Positions 8,171-17,513 of a stretch of 64,000 nt of DNA are shown one piece after another. Under the pieces are notes generated by a model that did no database searches, was not told the origin of the DNA, and saw only the letters and a program-made list of their open reading frames with translations. The stretch's first letter is position 1; every line of letters begins with the position of its first letter. A program made the position numbers and the translations under genes. The DNA is taken from positions 904,001 to 968,000 of the forward strand of contig NC_022041.1 in NCBI RefSeq assembly GCF_000444995.1, read 5' to 3'. This DNA comes from Paracoccus aminophilus JCM 7686 (lineage in GTDB: Bacteria > Pseudomonadota > Alphaproteobacteria > Rhodobacterales > Rhodobacteraceae).

Positions 8171-8988
8171 GCGCGTTCGGCCTCTTTGGCGGCGTCCCAG
8201 AGCGCATCCATCTCGGCCAGATCGCTGTCTTCGGGACGGCGACCCGATTTGGCAAGTGCGGCCTCTATCGAGCGGAAGCGGCGGGTGAATTTGGTATTGG
8301 CCGCGCGCAACGCCTCTTCGGGATCGACCTGAAGATGGCGCGCCAGATTGGCCATGACGAAGAGGAGGTCGCCGAATTCTTCGGTCAGCGCCGCCTGATC
8401 CTTGTGGTCGCGCGCCTCGATCACCTCGGCGGTTTCTTCGACGAGCTTGTCCATGACATCCTCGACGCCCGGCCAGTCAAAGCCGACGCGGGCCGCGCGG
8501 TTTTGCAGCTTGACCGCGCGGGTCAGCGCGGGAAGGCCAAGCGCCACCCCGTCGAGCACGCCCTTTTCGGCTTTGGCGGCGCGTTCGACCGCCTTGATCG
8601 CCTCCCAATCCTTGACCTGCTGCTCGGCGGATTTGTCGCGGTTTTCCGAGCCGAAGACATGGGGATGGCGGAAAATCAGCTTGTCATTGATCTTCTTGGC
8701 CACATCGTCAAAGCCGAACATGCCCTTTTCTTCGGCGATCTGGGCCTGAAAGACGACTTGCAGCAGCAGATCGCCCAGCTCGGCGGGAAATTCGTCCCAG
8801 GCCTCGCGTTCGATCGCATCGGCGACCTCATGAGCCTCTTCGATCGTATAGGGGGCGATGGTCGCGAAATCCTGTTCGATGTCCCAGGGGCAGCCCTTTT
8901 CGGGATCGCGCAGCACCGCCATAATGGCGCGCAGCCGGTCGATCTCGGGCAGGGCGCCGCTCTGCATGAGGGGGGTGAAGTCGCTCAT
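8167..8988 (-). CDS. mazG: Nucleoside triphosphate pyrophosphohydrolase MazG
   Basis: Hydrolyses (d)NTPs to NMP and pyrophosphate as a housecleaning enzyme, 273 aa. It has two MazG repeats: DPEKGCPWDIEQDF with EEAHEVADAI and ELGDLLLQVVF, then a second with KLVEETAEVIEA and EEFGDLLFVMANLARH. The EExxE...ExxD metal-binding patterns are intact in both. The start at 8988 (MSDFTPL) is chosen because the frame open to 9135 adds about 49 residues unlike the family. It is divergent from yajC, and the APH-like gene follows with a 4-nt overlap. Confidence 0.93.
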   Translation of the reverse strand: MSDFTPLMQSGALPEIDRLRAIMAVLRDPEKGCPWDIEQDFATIAPYTIEEAHEVADAIEREAWDEFPAELGDLLLQVVFQAQIAEEKGMFGFDDVAKKINDKLIFRHPHVFGSENRDKSAEQQVKDWEAIKAVERAAKAEKGVLDGVALGLPALTRAVKLQNRAARVGFDWPGVEDVMDKLVEETAEVIEARDHKDQAALTEEFGDLLFVMANLARHLQVDPEEALRAANTKFTRRFRSIEAALAKSGRRPEDSDLAEMDALWDAAKEAERA

Positions 8989-9206
8989 CAGGGTCGTTTT
9001 CCTCGGGATTTGGCCTGTCTTCCTGACCTGACACAGCCGCGAGAGCTTGTCCACATTTGCGCCGGGGCAGGGGAAAATCAAAGCTGCGGCATCACATCCC
9101 TGCCGCGAGCCCGACAGTTTCTTGCGTTTCGCCACTTGCGCTTATAGTTTGCGCGCCAATCCGGGCGGCAGCTTCGCCCCAAGAAGTTCAGACAAGGGAT
9201 ATCTCT

Positions 9207-9542
9207 ATGTTCGTTACTCCCGCCTATGCGCAGGCCGCGGGCGCTGCGCCCTCGGGGGCCGCAAGCCTCGCCTCTTTCGTGCCGCTGATCCTCGTCTTCG
9301 TCATCATGTATTTCCTGATGATCCGCCCGCAGCAGAAGAAGATGAAAGAGCATCGCGCGATGGTTGAGGCCCTGAAAAAGGGCGATGAAGTCGTGACGCA
9401 GGGCGGTCTGCTCGGCAAGGTCACGGCCGTCAAGGATGGTGAAGTCGAGGTCGAGATCGCCCCGGGCGTCAAGGTCCGGTGTGTGCGTTCGTCGATTTCG
9501 AACGTCATCACCCGCACCGCGCCGGCTGCCGCCAATAACTGA
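9207..9542 (+). CDS. yajC: Sec translocon accessory subunit YajC
   Basis: A 111-aa inner-membrane protein of the SecDF-YajC complex that assists preprotein export. There is one transmembrane segment (FVPLILVFVIMYFLMI, about residues 23-38), followed directly by the family signature RPQQKKMKEH and the cytosolic GDEVVTQGGLLGKV domain. The start at 9207 follows AAGGG; the frame is open to 9057 but that overlaps the divergent mazG promoter. It heads the block yajC-secD-secF. Confidence 0.95.
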   Translation: MFVTPAYAQAAGAAPSGAASLASFVPLILVFVIMYFLMIRPQQKKMKEHRAMVEALKKGDEVVTQGGLLGKVTAVKDGEVEVEIAPGVKVRCVRSSISNVITRTAPAAANN

Positions 9543-9556
9543 GGACCGGCTCCGCC

Positions 9557-11221
9557 ATGCTGCAGATCCCGCTCTGGAAACGAATCGTCATCCTTGGGCT
9601 GGTCGCCCTGGGGCTGCTGCTGGCGATGCCCAACGCATTCTATGGCCGGGTCGAGACGCATAATGATGCGCTCGCCCGGATCGAGAAAACCGGCACGACC
9701 ACCCCGCAAGATACCGCAGATATTGCAGGCTGGCCGAGCTTCCTGCCCTCCGCGCTGGTGAACCTTGGCCTCGATTTGCGCGGCGGCGCGCATCTTCTGG
9801 GGCAGGTCCATCTCGAGGATGTCTACAAGGCGCGCATGACCGGGCTCTGGCCCGAGCTGCGCAATGATCTGGCCGCGCAACGCGATACGGTCGGCGCCGT
9901 GCGCCGCGTCGCGGGCCCGGATGACCAGCTCATCATCGAGATCGGCAATGCCGATCAGATGGCTCAGGCGATTACGATCGCCCGCAAATATGTGACCCCG
10001 GTTGCCACGCTTGCCGGGGCAGGCCAAAGCGATCTGGTGATCGCGGGCTCGGGCAACCGTATGACCATCAGCATCTCGGATGCCGAGAAATCCGCCGTCG
10101 CCGACCGCACCGTCCAGCAGACGCTGGAAATCGTGCGTCGCCGCGTTGACGAGGTCGGCACGCGAGAGCCGACGATCGTGCGTCAGGGCGCAGATCGCGT
10201 GCTGATCGAGGTGCCCGGCATCGGCTCGGCCGAAGAGCTGAAGGCGCTGATCGGCACCACCGCGAAGCTGACCTTCAACCCGGTTGTCGGCCGGGTCACC
10301 GATCCGAACACCCGCGCGCAGCCCGGGCAGATGGTGGTGCCCTCGATCGACGAGAAGGGCATTTTCTACGTCCTCGAAGAGACCCCCGTCGTCACCGGCG
10401 AGGATCTTGTCGATGCGCGTCCGAGCTTTGACCAGAACGGCGCGGCGGCGGTCGATTTCCGCTTCGGCCCGAATGGCGCGAAACGCTTCGGCGCTTATAC
10501 TTCGTCCAATATCGGCCAGCCTTTCGCCATCGTTCTCGACAATCAGGTGATCTCGGCTCCGGTCATCCGTCAGGCGATCACCACCGGCTCGGGCCAGATC
10601 TCGGGCGCGATGAATGTCGAGCAATCGACCCAGCTTGCCGTGCTGCTGCGCGCTGGTGCGCTGCCCGCCAAGATGACCTTCCTCGAAGAACGCACCATCG
10701 GTCCCGAGCTTGGTCAGGATTCGATCGACGCCGGTCGGATCTCGTCGATCATCGCCACCGTGGGCGTCGTCGCCTATATGATCGCAAGCTATGGCCTGTT
10801 CGGGACATTCGCCTCGATCGCGGTGCTGATCAACGTCGGCATGATCCTTGGCATCATGTCGGTGATGGGCGCCACGCTGACCATGCCCGGCATCGCGGGT
10901 ATCGTGCTGACCGTCGGCACGGCGGTTGACGCCAACGTCATCATCTATGAGCGGATCCGCGAAGAGCTGCGCCGCACCACCAATGTCGTCAAGGCCGTCG
11001 AGCAGGGCTTCAAAGAGGCCATGAGCGCGATTATCGACGCAAACCTCACCAGCTTCATCTCGGCGCTTGTGATGTTCTTCCTTGGCTCTGGTCCGGTGAA
11101 GGGCTTTGCCGTCACCTTCACCATCGGCCTTGTCACCTCGGTCTTTACCGCGATCTTCCTGACCCGTCTGATGATCGTGTTCTGGATCGAATGGCGCAAG
11201 CCGAAGCAACTGATCCTCTAA
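9557..11221 (+). CDS. secD: Protein translocase subunit SecD
   Basis: RND-type subunit that uses the proton gradient to drive late protein translocation, 554 aa. An N-terminal transmembrane helix is followed by GLDLRGGAHLLGQV (the D1 signature), a periplasmic P1 domain of about 300 residues, and a five-helix C-terminal part starting at FLEERTIGPELGQDSI. That part includes TVGTAVDANVIIYERIREE, the conserved helix-4 motif with its Asp. The start is 15 bp after the yajC stop, and secF follows 12 bp after secD. Confidence 0.97.
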   Translation: MLQIPLWKRIVILGLVALGLLLAMPNAFYGRVETHNDALARIEKTGTTTPQDTADIAGWPSFLPSALVNLGLDLRGGAHLLGQVHLEDVYKARMTGLWPELRNDLAAQRDTVGAVRRVAGPDDQLIIEIGNADQMAQAITIARKYVTPVATLAGAGQSDLVIAGSGNRMTISISDAEKSAVADRTVQQTLEIVRRRVDEVGTREPTIVRQGADRVLIEVPGIGSAEELKALIGTTAKLTFNPVVGRVTDPNTRAQPGQMVVPSIDEKGIFYVLEETPVVTGEDLVDARPSFDQNGAAAVDFRFGPNGAKRFGAYTSSNIGQPFAIVLDNQVISAPVIRQAITTGSGQISGAMNVEQSTQLAVLLRAGALPAKMTFLEERTIGPELGQDSIDAGRISSIIATVGVVAYMIASYGLFGTFASIAVLINVGMILGIMSVMGATLTMPGIAGIVLTVGTAVDANVIIYERIREELRRTTNVVKAVEQGFKEAMSAIIDANLTSFISALVMFFLGSGPVKGFAVTFTIGLVTSVFTAIFLTRLMIVFWIEWRKPKQLIL

Positions 11222-11233
11222 GGGAAATTCGTC

Positions 11234-12211
11234 ATGGCATTTCGTCTGAAACTGGTTCCCGAGGAAACCCATATCAACTGGTTCTCCGTCCAGTGGCTGA
11301 CCTTCGGCATATCTGCGGTGCTGATGGTCGCCTCGCTGGTGGTCACCTTGGTCATGGGGCTGAACTTCGGTATCGACTTCCGGGGCGGCACCACCATCCG
11401 CGCGGAAAGCACGCAAACCGTCGATATTGCGCAATACCGCAAGACGCTGGACGGGCTTCAAATTGGCGATGTCTCGATCACCGAGATCTTCGACAATGCC
11501 TTCACCCAGAACAAGAACATCACCCAAATCCGCCTTGCGGCGGGCGAGGGCGATGCGGCTGTCACCCCCGAAGAGCTTGACCGCGTCCATACCGCCCTGC
11601 TGACGATCGATCCGACGGTGAAATTCGTCTCGGTCGAATCGGTCGGGCCGAAGGTTTCGGGCGAGCTGGTCAAAACCGCCTTCTATGCGGTCACGGCGGC
11701 GACGATCGGGATCATGATCTATATCTGGTTCCGCTTCGAATGGCAGTTTGCGGTGGGTGCCGTGGTCTCGATGGTCCATGATGCGTTGCTGACGGTGGGC
11801 ATTTTCGCGCTCTTCCAGATCCGCTTTGACCTCACCACCATCGCCGCGCTGCTGACCGTGGTCAGTTACTCGGTCAACGATACGGTGGTCGTCTTCGACC
11901 GGCTTCGTGAGAACTTGATGAAATACAAGACCACGCCGCTGATCGACCTGATGAACCTCACGGTGAACGAGACGCTCTCGCGCACGGTGATGACCGGGAT
12001 GACCACGGCAATCGCGCTGACCGCCATGCTGATCTATGGCGGCGATGTGATCCGCTCCTTCGTCTTCGCGATGCTGTGGGGCGTCTTTGTCGGCACCTAT
12101 TCCACGCTCTACATGGCCAAGAACATCGTGCTTTGGCTGGGCGTGAAGCGCGATTGGAGCAAGGACGCCAAGAAAGACCCGACTCCCGCAGAGTTCCGGG
12201 ACATCGGCTGA
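11234..12211 (+). CDS. secF: Protein translocase subunit SecF
   Basis: Partner of SecD, 325 aa and six membrane spans. Signature pieces are LNFGIDFRGGTTI near residue 43, VESVGPKVSGEL before helix 2, IYIWFRFEW, YSVNDTVVVFDRLREN and LNETLSRTVMTGMTT-like sequence (seen as VNETLSRTVMTG). The stop codon shares its final A with the start of the next gene (TGATG), which suggests translational coupling to the Mth938-domain gene. Confidence 0.97.
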   Translation: MAFRLKLVPEETHINWFSVQWLTFGISAVLMVASLVVTLVMGLNFGIDFRGGTTIRAESTQTVDIAQYRKTLDGLQIGDVSITEIFDNAFTQNKNITQIRLAAGEGDAAVTPEELDRVHTALLTIDPTVKFVSVESVGPKVSGELVKTAFYAVTAATIGIMIYIWFRFEWQFAVGAVVSMVHDALLTVGIFALFQIRFDLTTIAALLTVVSYSVNDTVVVFDRLRENLMKYKTTPLIDLMNLTVNETLSRTVMTGMTTAIALTAMLIYGGDVIRSFVFAMLWGVFVGTYSTLYMAKNIVLWLGVKRDWSKDAKKDPTPAEFRDIG

Positions 12212-12567
12212 TGGCAAGCGTCGAGCCTGCCGATTACAACGGGGCCGTGCCGGTGGACGGCTACGGCCCCGGCTTTTTCCGCGTCGCGGGCGAAGTCACT
12301 CATGGCCCGGTGCTGGTCGAGGCCGATGGTGCCCATCCCTGGGGCGGGCTCGATGATCATGCGACGCTTCTGGCTTTGGCCGGGCGCGTCGATGTGCTGT
12401 TTCTCGGCATGGGGGCGGCGATCGCCTATCCGCCGAAGGCACTTGTCGCGGCGCTTGACGAGGTCGGGGTCGCGGTCGAGCCGATGTCGACCCCTGCCGC
12501 CGCACGCAGCTATAACGTCACTTTGTCGGAAGGCCGCCGGGTCGCCTGCGCGCTTCTGCCGATATGA
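12211..12567 (+). CDS. Mth938-domain protein (DUF498, NDUFAF3-like)
   Basis: A 118-aa protein of the Mth938/DUF498 family: [23 protein letters not shown], then [18 protein letters not shown] and [26 protein letters not shown]. The mitochondrial complex I assembly factor NDUFAF3 belongs to the same domain family. No enzymatic activity is known. It is coupled to secF upstream (TGATG) and overlaps ccmA by 4 nt downstream, so it sits in a single transcript linking protein export with cytochrome c maturation. Confidence 0.85.
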   Translation: MASVEPADYNGAVPVDGYGPGFFRVAGEVTHGPVLVEADGAHPWGGLDDHATLLALAGRVDVLFLGMGAAIAYPPKALVAALDEVGVAVEPMSTPAAARSYNVTLSEGRRVACALLPI

Positions 12568-13205
12568 CGACGCTTCTCGCGGTGCATGAGCTCGCCGTGG
12601 CGCGCGGCGGGCTGCGTACGCTCGAGGGGCTCGATTTCGCGCTGGCGCCCGGCGAGGCGCTGATTCTGCGCGGCCCGAATGGTCTGGGCAAGACCACGCT
12701 TCTGCGCACGCTTGCGGGTCTGCAACCGCCGGTCGCGGGCCGGATCGAGGCCGCCCCCGACGCCTTGGCCTATGCGGGCCATGCCGATGGGCTGAAATCG
12801 GCGCTGACCGTCACCGAAAATCTGCGTTTCTGGGCCGAGGTCTTTGGCCAAAGCGATGTTGCCGCGGCCATCGAGGCGATGAACCTGCGCCCGCTGGCGG
12901 CGCGGCCTGCGCATATGCTCTCGGCCGGGCAAAAGCGCCGTCTGGGGCTCGCGCGGCTTTTGGTCACCGGCCGTCCGGTCTGGCTGCTGGATGAACCGAC
13001 GGTGTCGCTTGATACCGCCTCGGTCGCGCTGTTTGCTGAGGTCCTGCGCGGCCATCTTGCCCGGGGCGGCGCGGCGCTGATCGCGACCCATATCGATCTG
13101 GGCCTGCCCGAGGCGCGGCTGCTCGATCTCGCGCCCTTCCGCGCCGATCCGAGCCGCAAGTCCGACGCGGATCGCCCGGCCGGTTTCAACGAGGCTTTCG
13201 CATGA
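12564..13205 (+). CDS. ccmA: Cytochrome c biogenesis ATP-binding export protein CcmA
   Basis: ATPase of the CcmABCD complex, which releases haem-loaded CcmE in system I cytochrome c maturation, 213 aa. Motifs: Walker [11 protein letters not shown] (with [15 protein letters not shown], CcmA-like), signature [15 protein letters not shown] and Walker [13 protein letters not shown]. The H-loop is seen in [10 protein letters not shown]. It overlaps the preceding gene and ccmB by 4 nt each. Confidence 0.95.
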   Translation: MTTLLAVHELAVARGGLRTLEGLDFALAPGEALILRGPNGLGKTTLLRTLAGLQPPVAGRIEAAPDALAYAGHADGLKSALTVTENLRFWAEVFGQSDVAAAIEAMNLRPLAARPAHMLSAGQKRRLGLARLLVTGRPVWLLDEPTVSLDTASVALFAEVLRGHLARGGAALIATHIDLGLPEARLLDLAPFRADPSRKSDADRPAGFNEAFA

Positions 13206-13858
13206 AGGCGCTTTTATGGCGTGACCTCAGGCTCGCGACGCGGGCGGGCGGCGGCTTCGGGCTGGCTTTGGCCTTCTTCCTGATCGTCTGCACGCTGGTC
13301 CCCTTCGGCGTCGGCCCCGAGGGCCGCACGCTTGCGCTGATCGCGCCCGGCATTCTCTGGGTCGGCGCGCTTTTGTCCTGCCTGCTTTCGCTCGACCGCC
13401 TCTTCGCGCTGGATTACGAGGACGGCTCGCTCGATCTGCTGGCGAGCTCTCCCTTGCCCGGAGAGGCGGTGGTCGCGGTCAAGGCTTTGGCGCATTGGCT
13501 GACCACGGGCCTGCCCTTGGTGCTGGCCGCGCCGGTCTTTGGCTTGCTTTTGCATCTGCCGGGGCCCGCTTACGCCACGATGATGCTGTCGCTTCTGCTG
13601 GGCACGCCCGCGCTTTCGATGCTTGGGGCCTTTGGCGCGGCGGTGACGGTCGGGCTGCGCCGGGGCGGGCTTTTGCTGTCGCTGCTGGTGCTGCCGCTTT
13701 ATATCCCGACGTTGATCTTCGGGGCCGAGGCGGTGCGGCGCGCGGCCACAGGACAGGCGGTCACGACGCCTCTGGTCTTTCTCGCCGGGATCACGCTGGC
13801 GACTTTGGCGCTGGTGCCTTTCGTCGCAGCCGGGGCGCTGCGGGTCAATCTGAGGTGA
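13202..13858 (+). CDS. ccmB: Haem exporter protein CcmB
   Basis: A 218-aa membrane subunit with six predicted hydrophobic segments. Family landmarks are [15 protein letters not shown] at the N-terminus, [14 protein letters not shown] and [17 protein letters not shown]. It partners CcmA. A 52-bp gap separates it from ccmC, the only real gap in the ccm block. Confidence 0.94.
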   Translation: MKALLWRDLRLATRAGGGFGLALAFFLIVCTLVPFGVGPEGRTLALIAPGILWVGALLSCLLSLDRLFALDYEDGSLDLLASSPLPGEAVVAVKALAHWLTTGLPLVLAAPVFGLLLHLPGPAYATMMLSLLLGTPALSMLGAFGAAVTVGLRRGGLLLSLLVLPLYIPTLIFGAEAVRRAATGQAVTTPLVFLAGITLATLALVPFVAAGALRVNLR

Positions 13859-13910
13859 ATGGCCCGTCAACGGGCTTGAGAGCGGAACCGCCGCAGGATA
13901 GGGACGACGA

Positions 13911-14636
13911 ATGTCGATCTGGGAATATGCCAACCCCGCCAAATTCATGCGCACCTCGGGCGCAATCCTGCCCTTTGCTGTGGCGGGTGCCGCGCTTTGC
14001 GCGATCGGGGGCGTGCTCTGGGGCTTTCTGACCCCGAATGATGTCCGTCAGGGCGCCACGGTGAAGATTATCTTCCTGCATGTGCCTGCCGCGCTGATGG
14101 CGATCAACATCTGGCTGATGATGCTGGTCACCTCGCTCATTTGGCTGGTGCGCCGTCACCATGTCTCGGCGCTCGCCGCCAAGGCCGCCGCCCCAATTGG
14201 CGCGGTGATGACGCTGATCGCGCTGATCACCGGCGCGATCTGGGGCCAGCCGATGTGGGGGACCTGGTGGGAATGGGACCCGAGGCTGACCTCGTTTCTG
14301 GTGCTCTTCCTGTTCTATCTCGGCTATATGGCTTTGTGGTCTGCGGTCGAGGATGCCGATAGCGCCGCCGATCTGACGAGCTTCCTCTGCCTCGTCGGCT
14401 CTGTCTTCGCGCTGCTGTCGCGCTATGCGGTGCTGTTCTGGAATCAGGGGCTGCATCAGGGCGCCTCGCTCTCGGTCGCCTCGGGCGAGCGCATGTCGGC
14501 GACCTATAAATATCCGCTCTATGTCTCGATGATCGGGTTTTTCCTGCTCTTCGTGGCGCTGGTCCTGATCCGCACCCGCACCGAGATCCGCCGCCGCCGC
14601 CTTGCGGCCCTGCTGGCCCGGGAGAATCGCGCATGA
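13911..14636 (+). CDS. ccmC: Haem-handling protein CcmC
   Basis: A 241-aa protein with six membrane helices that loads haem on CcmE. The WWD domain is evident: WGQPMWGTWWEWDPRLTS at about residues 111-128. Conserved histidines flank it in FLHVPAA (about residue 60) and in the late loop WNQGLHQGASL. The stop overlaps the ccmD start by 4 nt. Confidence 0.96.
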   Translation: MSIWEYANPAKFMRTSGAILPFAVAGAALCAIGGVLWGFLTPNDVRQGATVKIIFLHVPAALMAINIWLMMLVTSLIWLVRRHHVSALAAKAAAPIGAVMTLIALITGAIWGQPMWGTWWEWDPRLTSFLVLFLFYLGYMALWSAVEDADSAADLTSFLCLVGSVFALLSRYAVLFWNQGLHQGASLSVASGERMSATYKYPLYVSMIGFFLLFVALVLIRTRTEIRRRRLAALLARENRA

Positions 14637-14776
14637 TTGATTTCGGCAAATATACCGTTGTGGTTCTGTCGGCCTATGGCGTCTCGGTGGCGCTGCTGGT
14701 CGGGTTGGTCGCGCAGACGCTGATCGCCAATGCGAAAGCGCGCCGCGCGCTCGAGGAGCATGAGAAGAATGGCTAA
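14633..14776 (+). CDS. ccmD: Haem exporter protein CcmD (short)
   Basis: A 47-aa single-span membrane protein, MIDFGKYTVVVLSAYGVSVA followed by a short basic and acidic tail ending EEHEKNG. Its small size, single N-terminal helix, position between ccmC and ccmG and overlaps on both sides (4 nt with ccmC, 8 nt with ccmG) identify it as CcmD, which stabilises CcmABC and releases holo-CcmE. Confidence 0.9.
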   Translation: MIDFGKYTVVVLSAYGVSVALLVGLVAQTLIANAKARRALEEHEKNG

Positions 14777-15314
14777 ATTCTCGCCGCTGATGGCGATCCC
14801 GCCGCTGGTTTTCGCAGGGCTTGCGGGCGTGTTCCTCTGGGGCATGACCGGGCGCAGCGATCCCGAGCATCTGCCCTCGACGCTGGTTGGCCGCGAGGCG
14901 CCTGCGATCCCGGAAACGACCTTGCCCGGCAAGACCCAGCTCACCGCCGATCTGCTCAAGCAGCCGGGGGTGAAGATCGTGAACTTCTGGGCGAGCTGGT
15001 GCCCGCCCTGCCGCGCCGAGCATCCGACCCTGACCGAGCTGTCGAAAACCATCCCGGTCTACGGCGTCGATCTCAAGGATCCCGAGGCTGCGGCGACCGC
15101 CTTTCTGAACGATCATGGCGATCCCTTCCACGCGCTCGCCACCGACCCGCGCGGGCGCACCGCCATTGATTGGGGGGTGACCGCGCCGCCCGAGACCTTC
15201 ATCATCGACGGTTCAGGCAAGATCCTCTATCGCCATGCGGGACCGCTGGTGCATGACGATCTGGAGAAACGCTTCATGCCACAGTTGGACAAGGCGCTGG
15301 CTGCCGGGGATTGA
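14769..15314 (+). CDS. ccmG: Thiol:disulfide interchange protein CcmG (DsbE)
   Basis: A 181-aa membrane-anchored periplasmic thioredoxin that keeps apocytochrome c cysteines reduced. There is an N-terminal anchor (about residues 7-26), active site NFWASWCPPCRAEHP, GVDLKDPEAA, and cis-proline region GVTAPPETFIIDGSG. The start at 14769 overlaps ccmD; a longer frame to 14730 adds only basic residues read out of ccmD. ccmE, ccmF and ccmH are not in this window. Confidence 0.95.
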   Translation: MAKFSPLMAIPPLVFAGLAGVFLWGMTGRSDPEHLPSTLVGREAPAIPETTLPGKTQLTADLLKQPGVKIVNFWASWCPPCRAEHPTLTELSKTIPVYGVDLKDPEAAATAFLNDHGDPFHALATDPRGRTAIDWGVTAPPETFIIDGSGKILYRHAGPLVHDDLEKRFMPQLDKALAAGD

Positions 15315-15378
15315 CGGGCCTTTTCACGGCCCCGGCTGACCGCTATGACATCCGCGGCTCTAATCGGAGGCTGGTCCT

Positions 15379-16494
15379 ATGACCAATGTCATCGCCCCTC
15401 AACCGGGCATCATGGAAATCGCTCTTTATGAGGGTGGCGCGGCGAAGATCGCGGGTCGCACCGATGCGATCAAGCTCTCGTCGAACGAAAACCCGTTCGG
15501 CCCCAGTGACAAGGCCCGCGAAGCGGTGATCCGCGCGGCCCATAGCCTCCATCGTTATCCCAACACCGACCATGCCGGGCTGCGTCAGGCCATCGGCGAG
15601 GTTCACGGCCTTGACCCCGATCGCATCATCTGCGGCGTGGGCTCGGATGAGATCATCCACTTCCTCTGCCAAGCCTATGCCGGGCCGGGGACCGAGGTGC
15701 TCTTCACCGAGCACGGGTTCCTGATGTATCGAATTTCGGCTCATGCGGCGGGCGCGACCCCGGTCGAGGTGCGCGAGCGTGACCGCGTTACCGATATCGA
15801 CGCGCTGATCGCTGGCGCGACCAAGCGCACGCGGCTGATCTTTGTCGCCAATCCGAACAACCCGACCGGCACGATGGTCGGCCTCGCCGATCTGGAACGG
15901 CTGGCGCGCGCCGTGCCGCAGGCCATTCTGGTCGTTGATGCGGCTTACGCGGAATATGTCGATGATTACGACGGCGGCGCCGAGCTTGCGACGCGGCTGC
16001 CCAATGTCGTGATGACCCGCACCTTCTCGAAGATCTACGGCCTTGGCGGGTTGCGCGTCGGCTGGGGCTATGGCCCGCGCGAGATCATCGACGTGCTGAA
16101 CCGCATCCGCGGCCCCTTCAACCTCTCGGTTGCGGCGCTCGATGGCGCCGAAGCTGCGATGCGCGACCGTGAGCATATCAACCGCTGCCGCACGGAAAAC
16201 GCCCGGATGCGCGCTTGGCTGGCTGAAGCTTTGGCGGAAAAGGGCGTGCCCTCGGATACCTCTTGCGCGAATTTCATCCTCGCGCGCTTTGCCAATCCCG
16301 AGACGGCGGATGCCTGCGACGAGGCGCTGAAATCCGAAGGCGTGCTCGTGCGCCGTGTGCCGGGCTACGGGCTACCGAATTGCCTGCGCATCACCGTCGG
16401 CGATGAGGCCTCGTGCCGCCGCGTCGCCCATGTCATCGGCAAGTTCATGGCCGACCGCGCCAATGCCGGGCAGGGTGCGGGGCAAACCGCATGA
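15379..16494 (+). CDS. hisC: Histidinol-phosphate/aromatic aminotransferase
   Basis: PLP-dependent aminotransferase, 371 aa. Seen: [58 protein letters not shown] and [18 protein letters not shown] (PLP lysine in SKIYGLGG), with RIRGPFNLS later. HisC enzymes transaminate imidazole-acetol phosphate, and many also act on prephenate or aromatic keto acids. Coupling to tyrA by an ATGA overlap suggests this copy serves tyrosine/phenylalanine synthesis as well as, or instead of, histidine synthesis. Confidence 0.92.
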   Translation: MTNVIAPQPGIMEIALYEGGAAKIAGRTDAIKLSSNENPFGPSDKAREAVIRAAHSLHRYPNTDHAGLRQAIGEVHGLDPDRIICGVGSDEIIHFLCQAYAGPGTEVLFTEHGFLMYRISAHAAGATPVEVRERDRVTDIDALIAGATKRTRLIFVANPNNPTGTMVGLADLERLARAVPQAILVVDAAYAEYVDDYDGGAELATRLPNVVMTRTFSKIYGLGGLRVGWGYGPREIIDVLNRIRGPFNLSVAALDGAEAAMRDREHINRCRTENARMRAWLAEALAEKGVPSDTSCANFILARFANPETADACDEALKSEGVLVRRVPGYGLPNCLRITVGDEASCRRVAHVIGKFMADRANAGQGAGQTA

Positions 16495-17459
16495 GCGTGA
16501 TCTATGACCGCGTGGCGCTGATCGGGCTTGGCTTGATCGCGGGCTCGATGTCGCTGGCTATGCGTCAGGCGGGGCTGGTGCGCGAGGTTGTGGGCTATGC
16601 CCGCAGCGCCGAGACCCGCGCCACCGCCGCCGAAATCGGGCTGGTGGATCGCGTGACCGACAGCGCGGCGGATGCCGTGCGCGACGCCGATCTGATCGTC
16701 TTGGCCGTGCCGGTCGGCGCCATGGGCGAGATCGCCGCCGAAATCGCGCCTTTCCTGAAAAAGGGCGCGGTCGTCACCGATGTCGGCTCGGTCAAGCAAG
16801 CGGTGATCGAGGCCGTTGCCCCCCATATCCCCGAGGGCGTTCATTTCATCCCCAGTCACCCGCTCGCCGGGACCGAGCATTCCGGCCCGCGCTCGGGCTT
16901 TGCCAGCCTCTTCAGCAACCGCTGGTGGCTTCTGACCCCGCCCGAGGGCGCGGACCGCGCCGAGGTTGACCGTTTGGCATCGCTCATCCGTGGCATCGGC
17001 GCGAATGTCGAAGACATGGACGCGGCGCATCACGATACGGTTCTGGCCGTGACCTCGCATACGCCGCACCTCATCGCCTATACGATGGTGGGCGTCGCCG
17101 ATCACATCAAACGCGTGACCGAATCCGAGGTCATCAAGTATTCCGCCGCCGGTTTTCGCGATTTCACCCGGATCGCGGCGTCAGATCCGACGATGTGGCG
17201 CGATGTGTTCTTGCAAAACAAAGAGGCGGTTCTCGATATTCTCGGCCGCTTTGCCGAAGAGCTTTTCGTGTTGCAACGCGCCATCCGCATGGGCGACGGC
17301 CAGCATCTGCACGATTACTTCACCCGCACCCGCGCCATCCGCCGCGGGATTATCGAGGCCGGTCAGGACACCGCCGCGCCGGACTTTGGCCGCTCGCCGG
17401 GGGCCGCTGCGCCGGACGCCGCGAAGCCAGAGCCCGCGAAAGCTGCCGGGCAGGATTGA
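16491..17459 (+). CDS. tyrA: Prephenate/arogenate dehydrogenase family protein
   Basis: A 322-aa NAD(P)-dependent dehydrogenase of tyrosine synthesis. The Rossmann motif is [24 protein letters not shown], the substrate-loop [15 protein letters not shown] and SHTPHLIAY are the family marks. The start at 16491 overlaps the hisC stop by 4 nt. The last 25 residues are Ala/Pro-rich ([18 protein letters not shown]) and look like a disordered tail. No ACT or chorismate mutase domain is fused. Confidence 0.9.
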   Translation: MSVIYDRVALIGLGLIAGSMSLAMRQAGLVREVVGYARSAETRATAAEIGLVDRVTDSAADAVRDADLIVLAVPVGAMGEIAAEIAPFLKKGAVVTDVGSVKQAVIEAVAPHIPEGVHFIPSHPLAGTEHSGPRSGFASLFSNRWWLLTPPEGADRAEVDRLASLIRGIGANVEDMDAAHHDTVLAVTSHTPHLIAYTMVGVADHIKRVTESEVIKYSAAGFRDFTRIAASDPTMWRDVFLQNKEAVLDILGRFAEELFVLQRAIRMGDGQHLHDYFTRTRAIRRGIIEAGQDTAAPDFGRSPGAAAPDAAKPEPAKAAGQD

Positions 17460-17467
17460 GAAGAAAC

Positions 17468-17499
17468 GGGCGCCGCGCAAGCTGGCGCCCTTTCTGTTT
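17468..17499 (+). terminator. Rho-independent terminator after tyrA
   Basis: GGGCGCC (17468-17474) pairs with GGCGCCC (17484-17490), followed by TTTCTGTTT. It starts 9 bp after the tyrA stop. Confidence 0.75.
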
Positions 17500-17513
17500 G
17501 GGCTCGGGGCGCC

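Noticed and set aside
9224..12217. Open frame of nearly 1000 codons on the minus strand opposite secD-secF
   Set aside because: It is antisense to clear secDF genes, rich in Asp/His/Arg/Gly as expected for a GC-skewed mirror frame, and shows no domain. The same reasoning removes the long minus-strand frames at 890-3379, 52886-55312 and 60050-62776.
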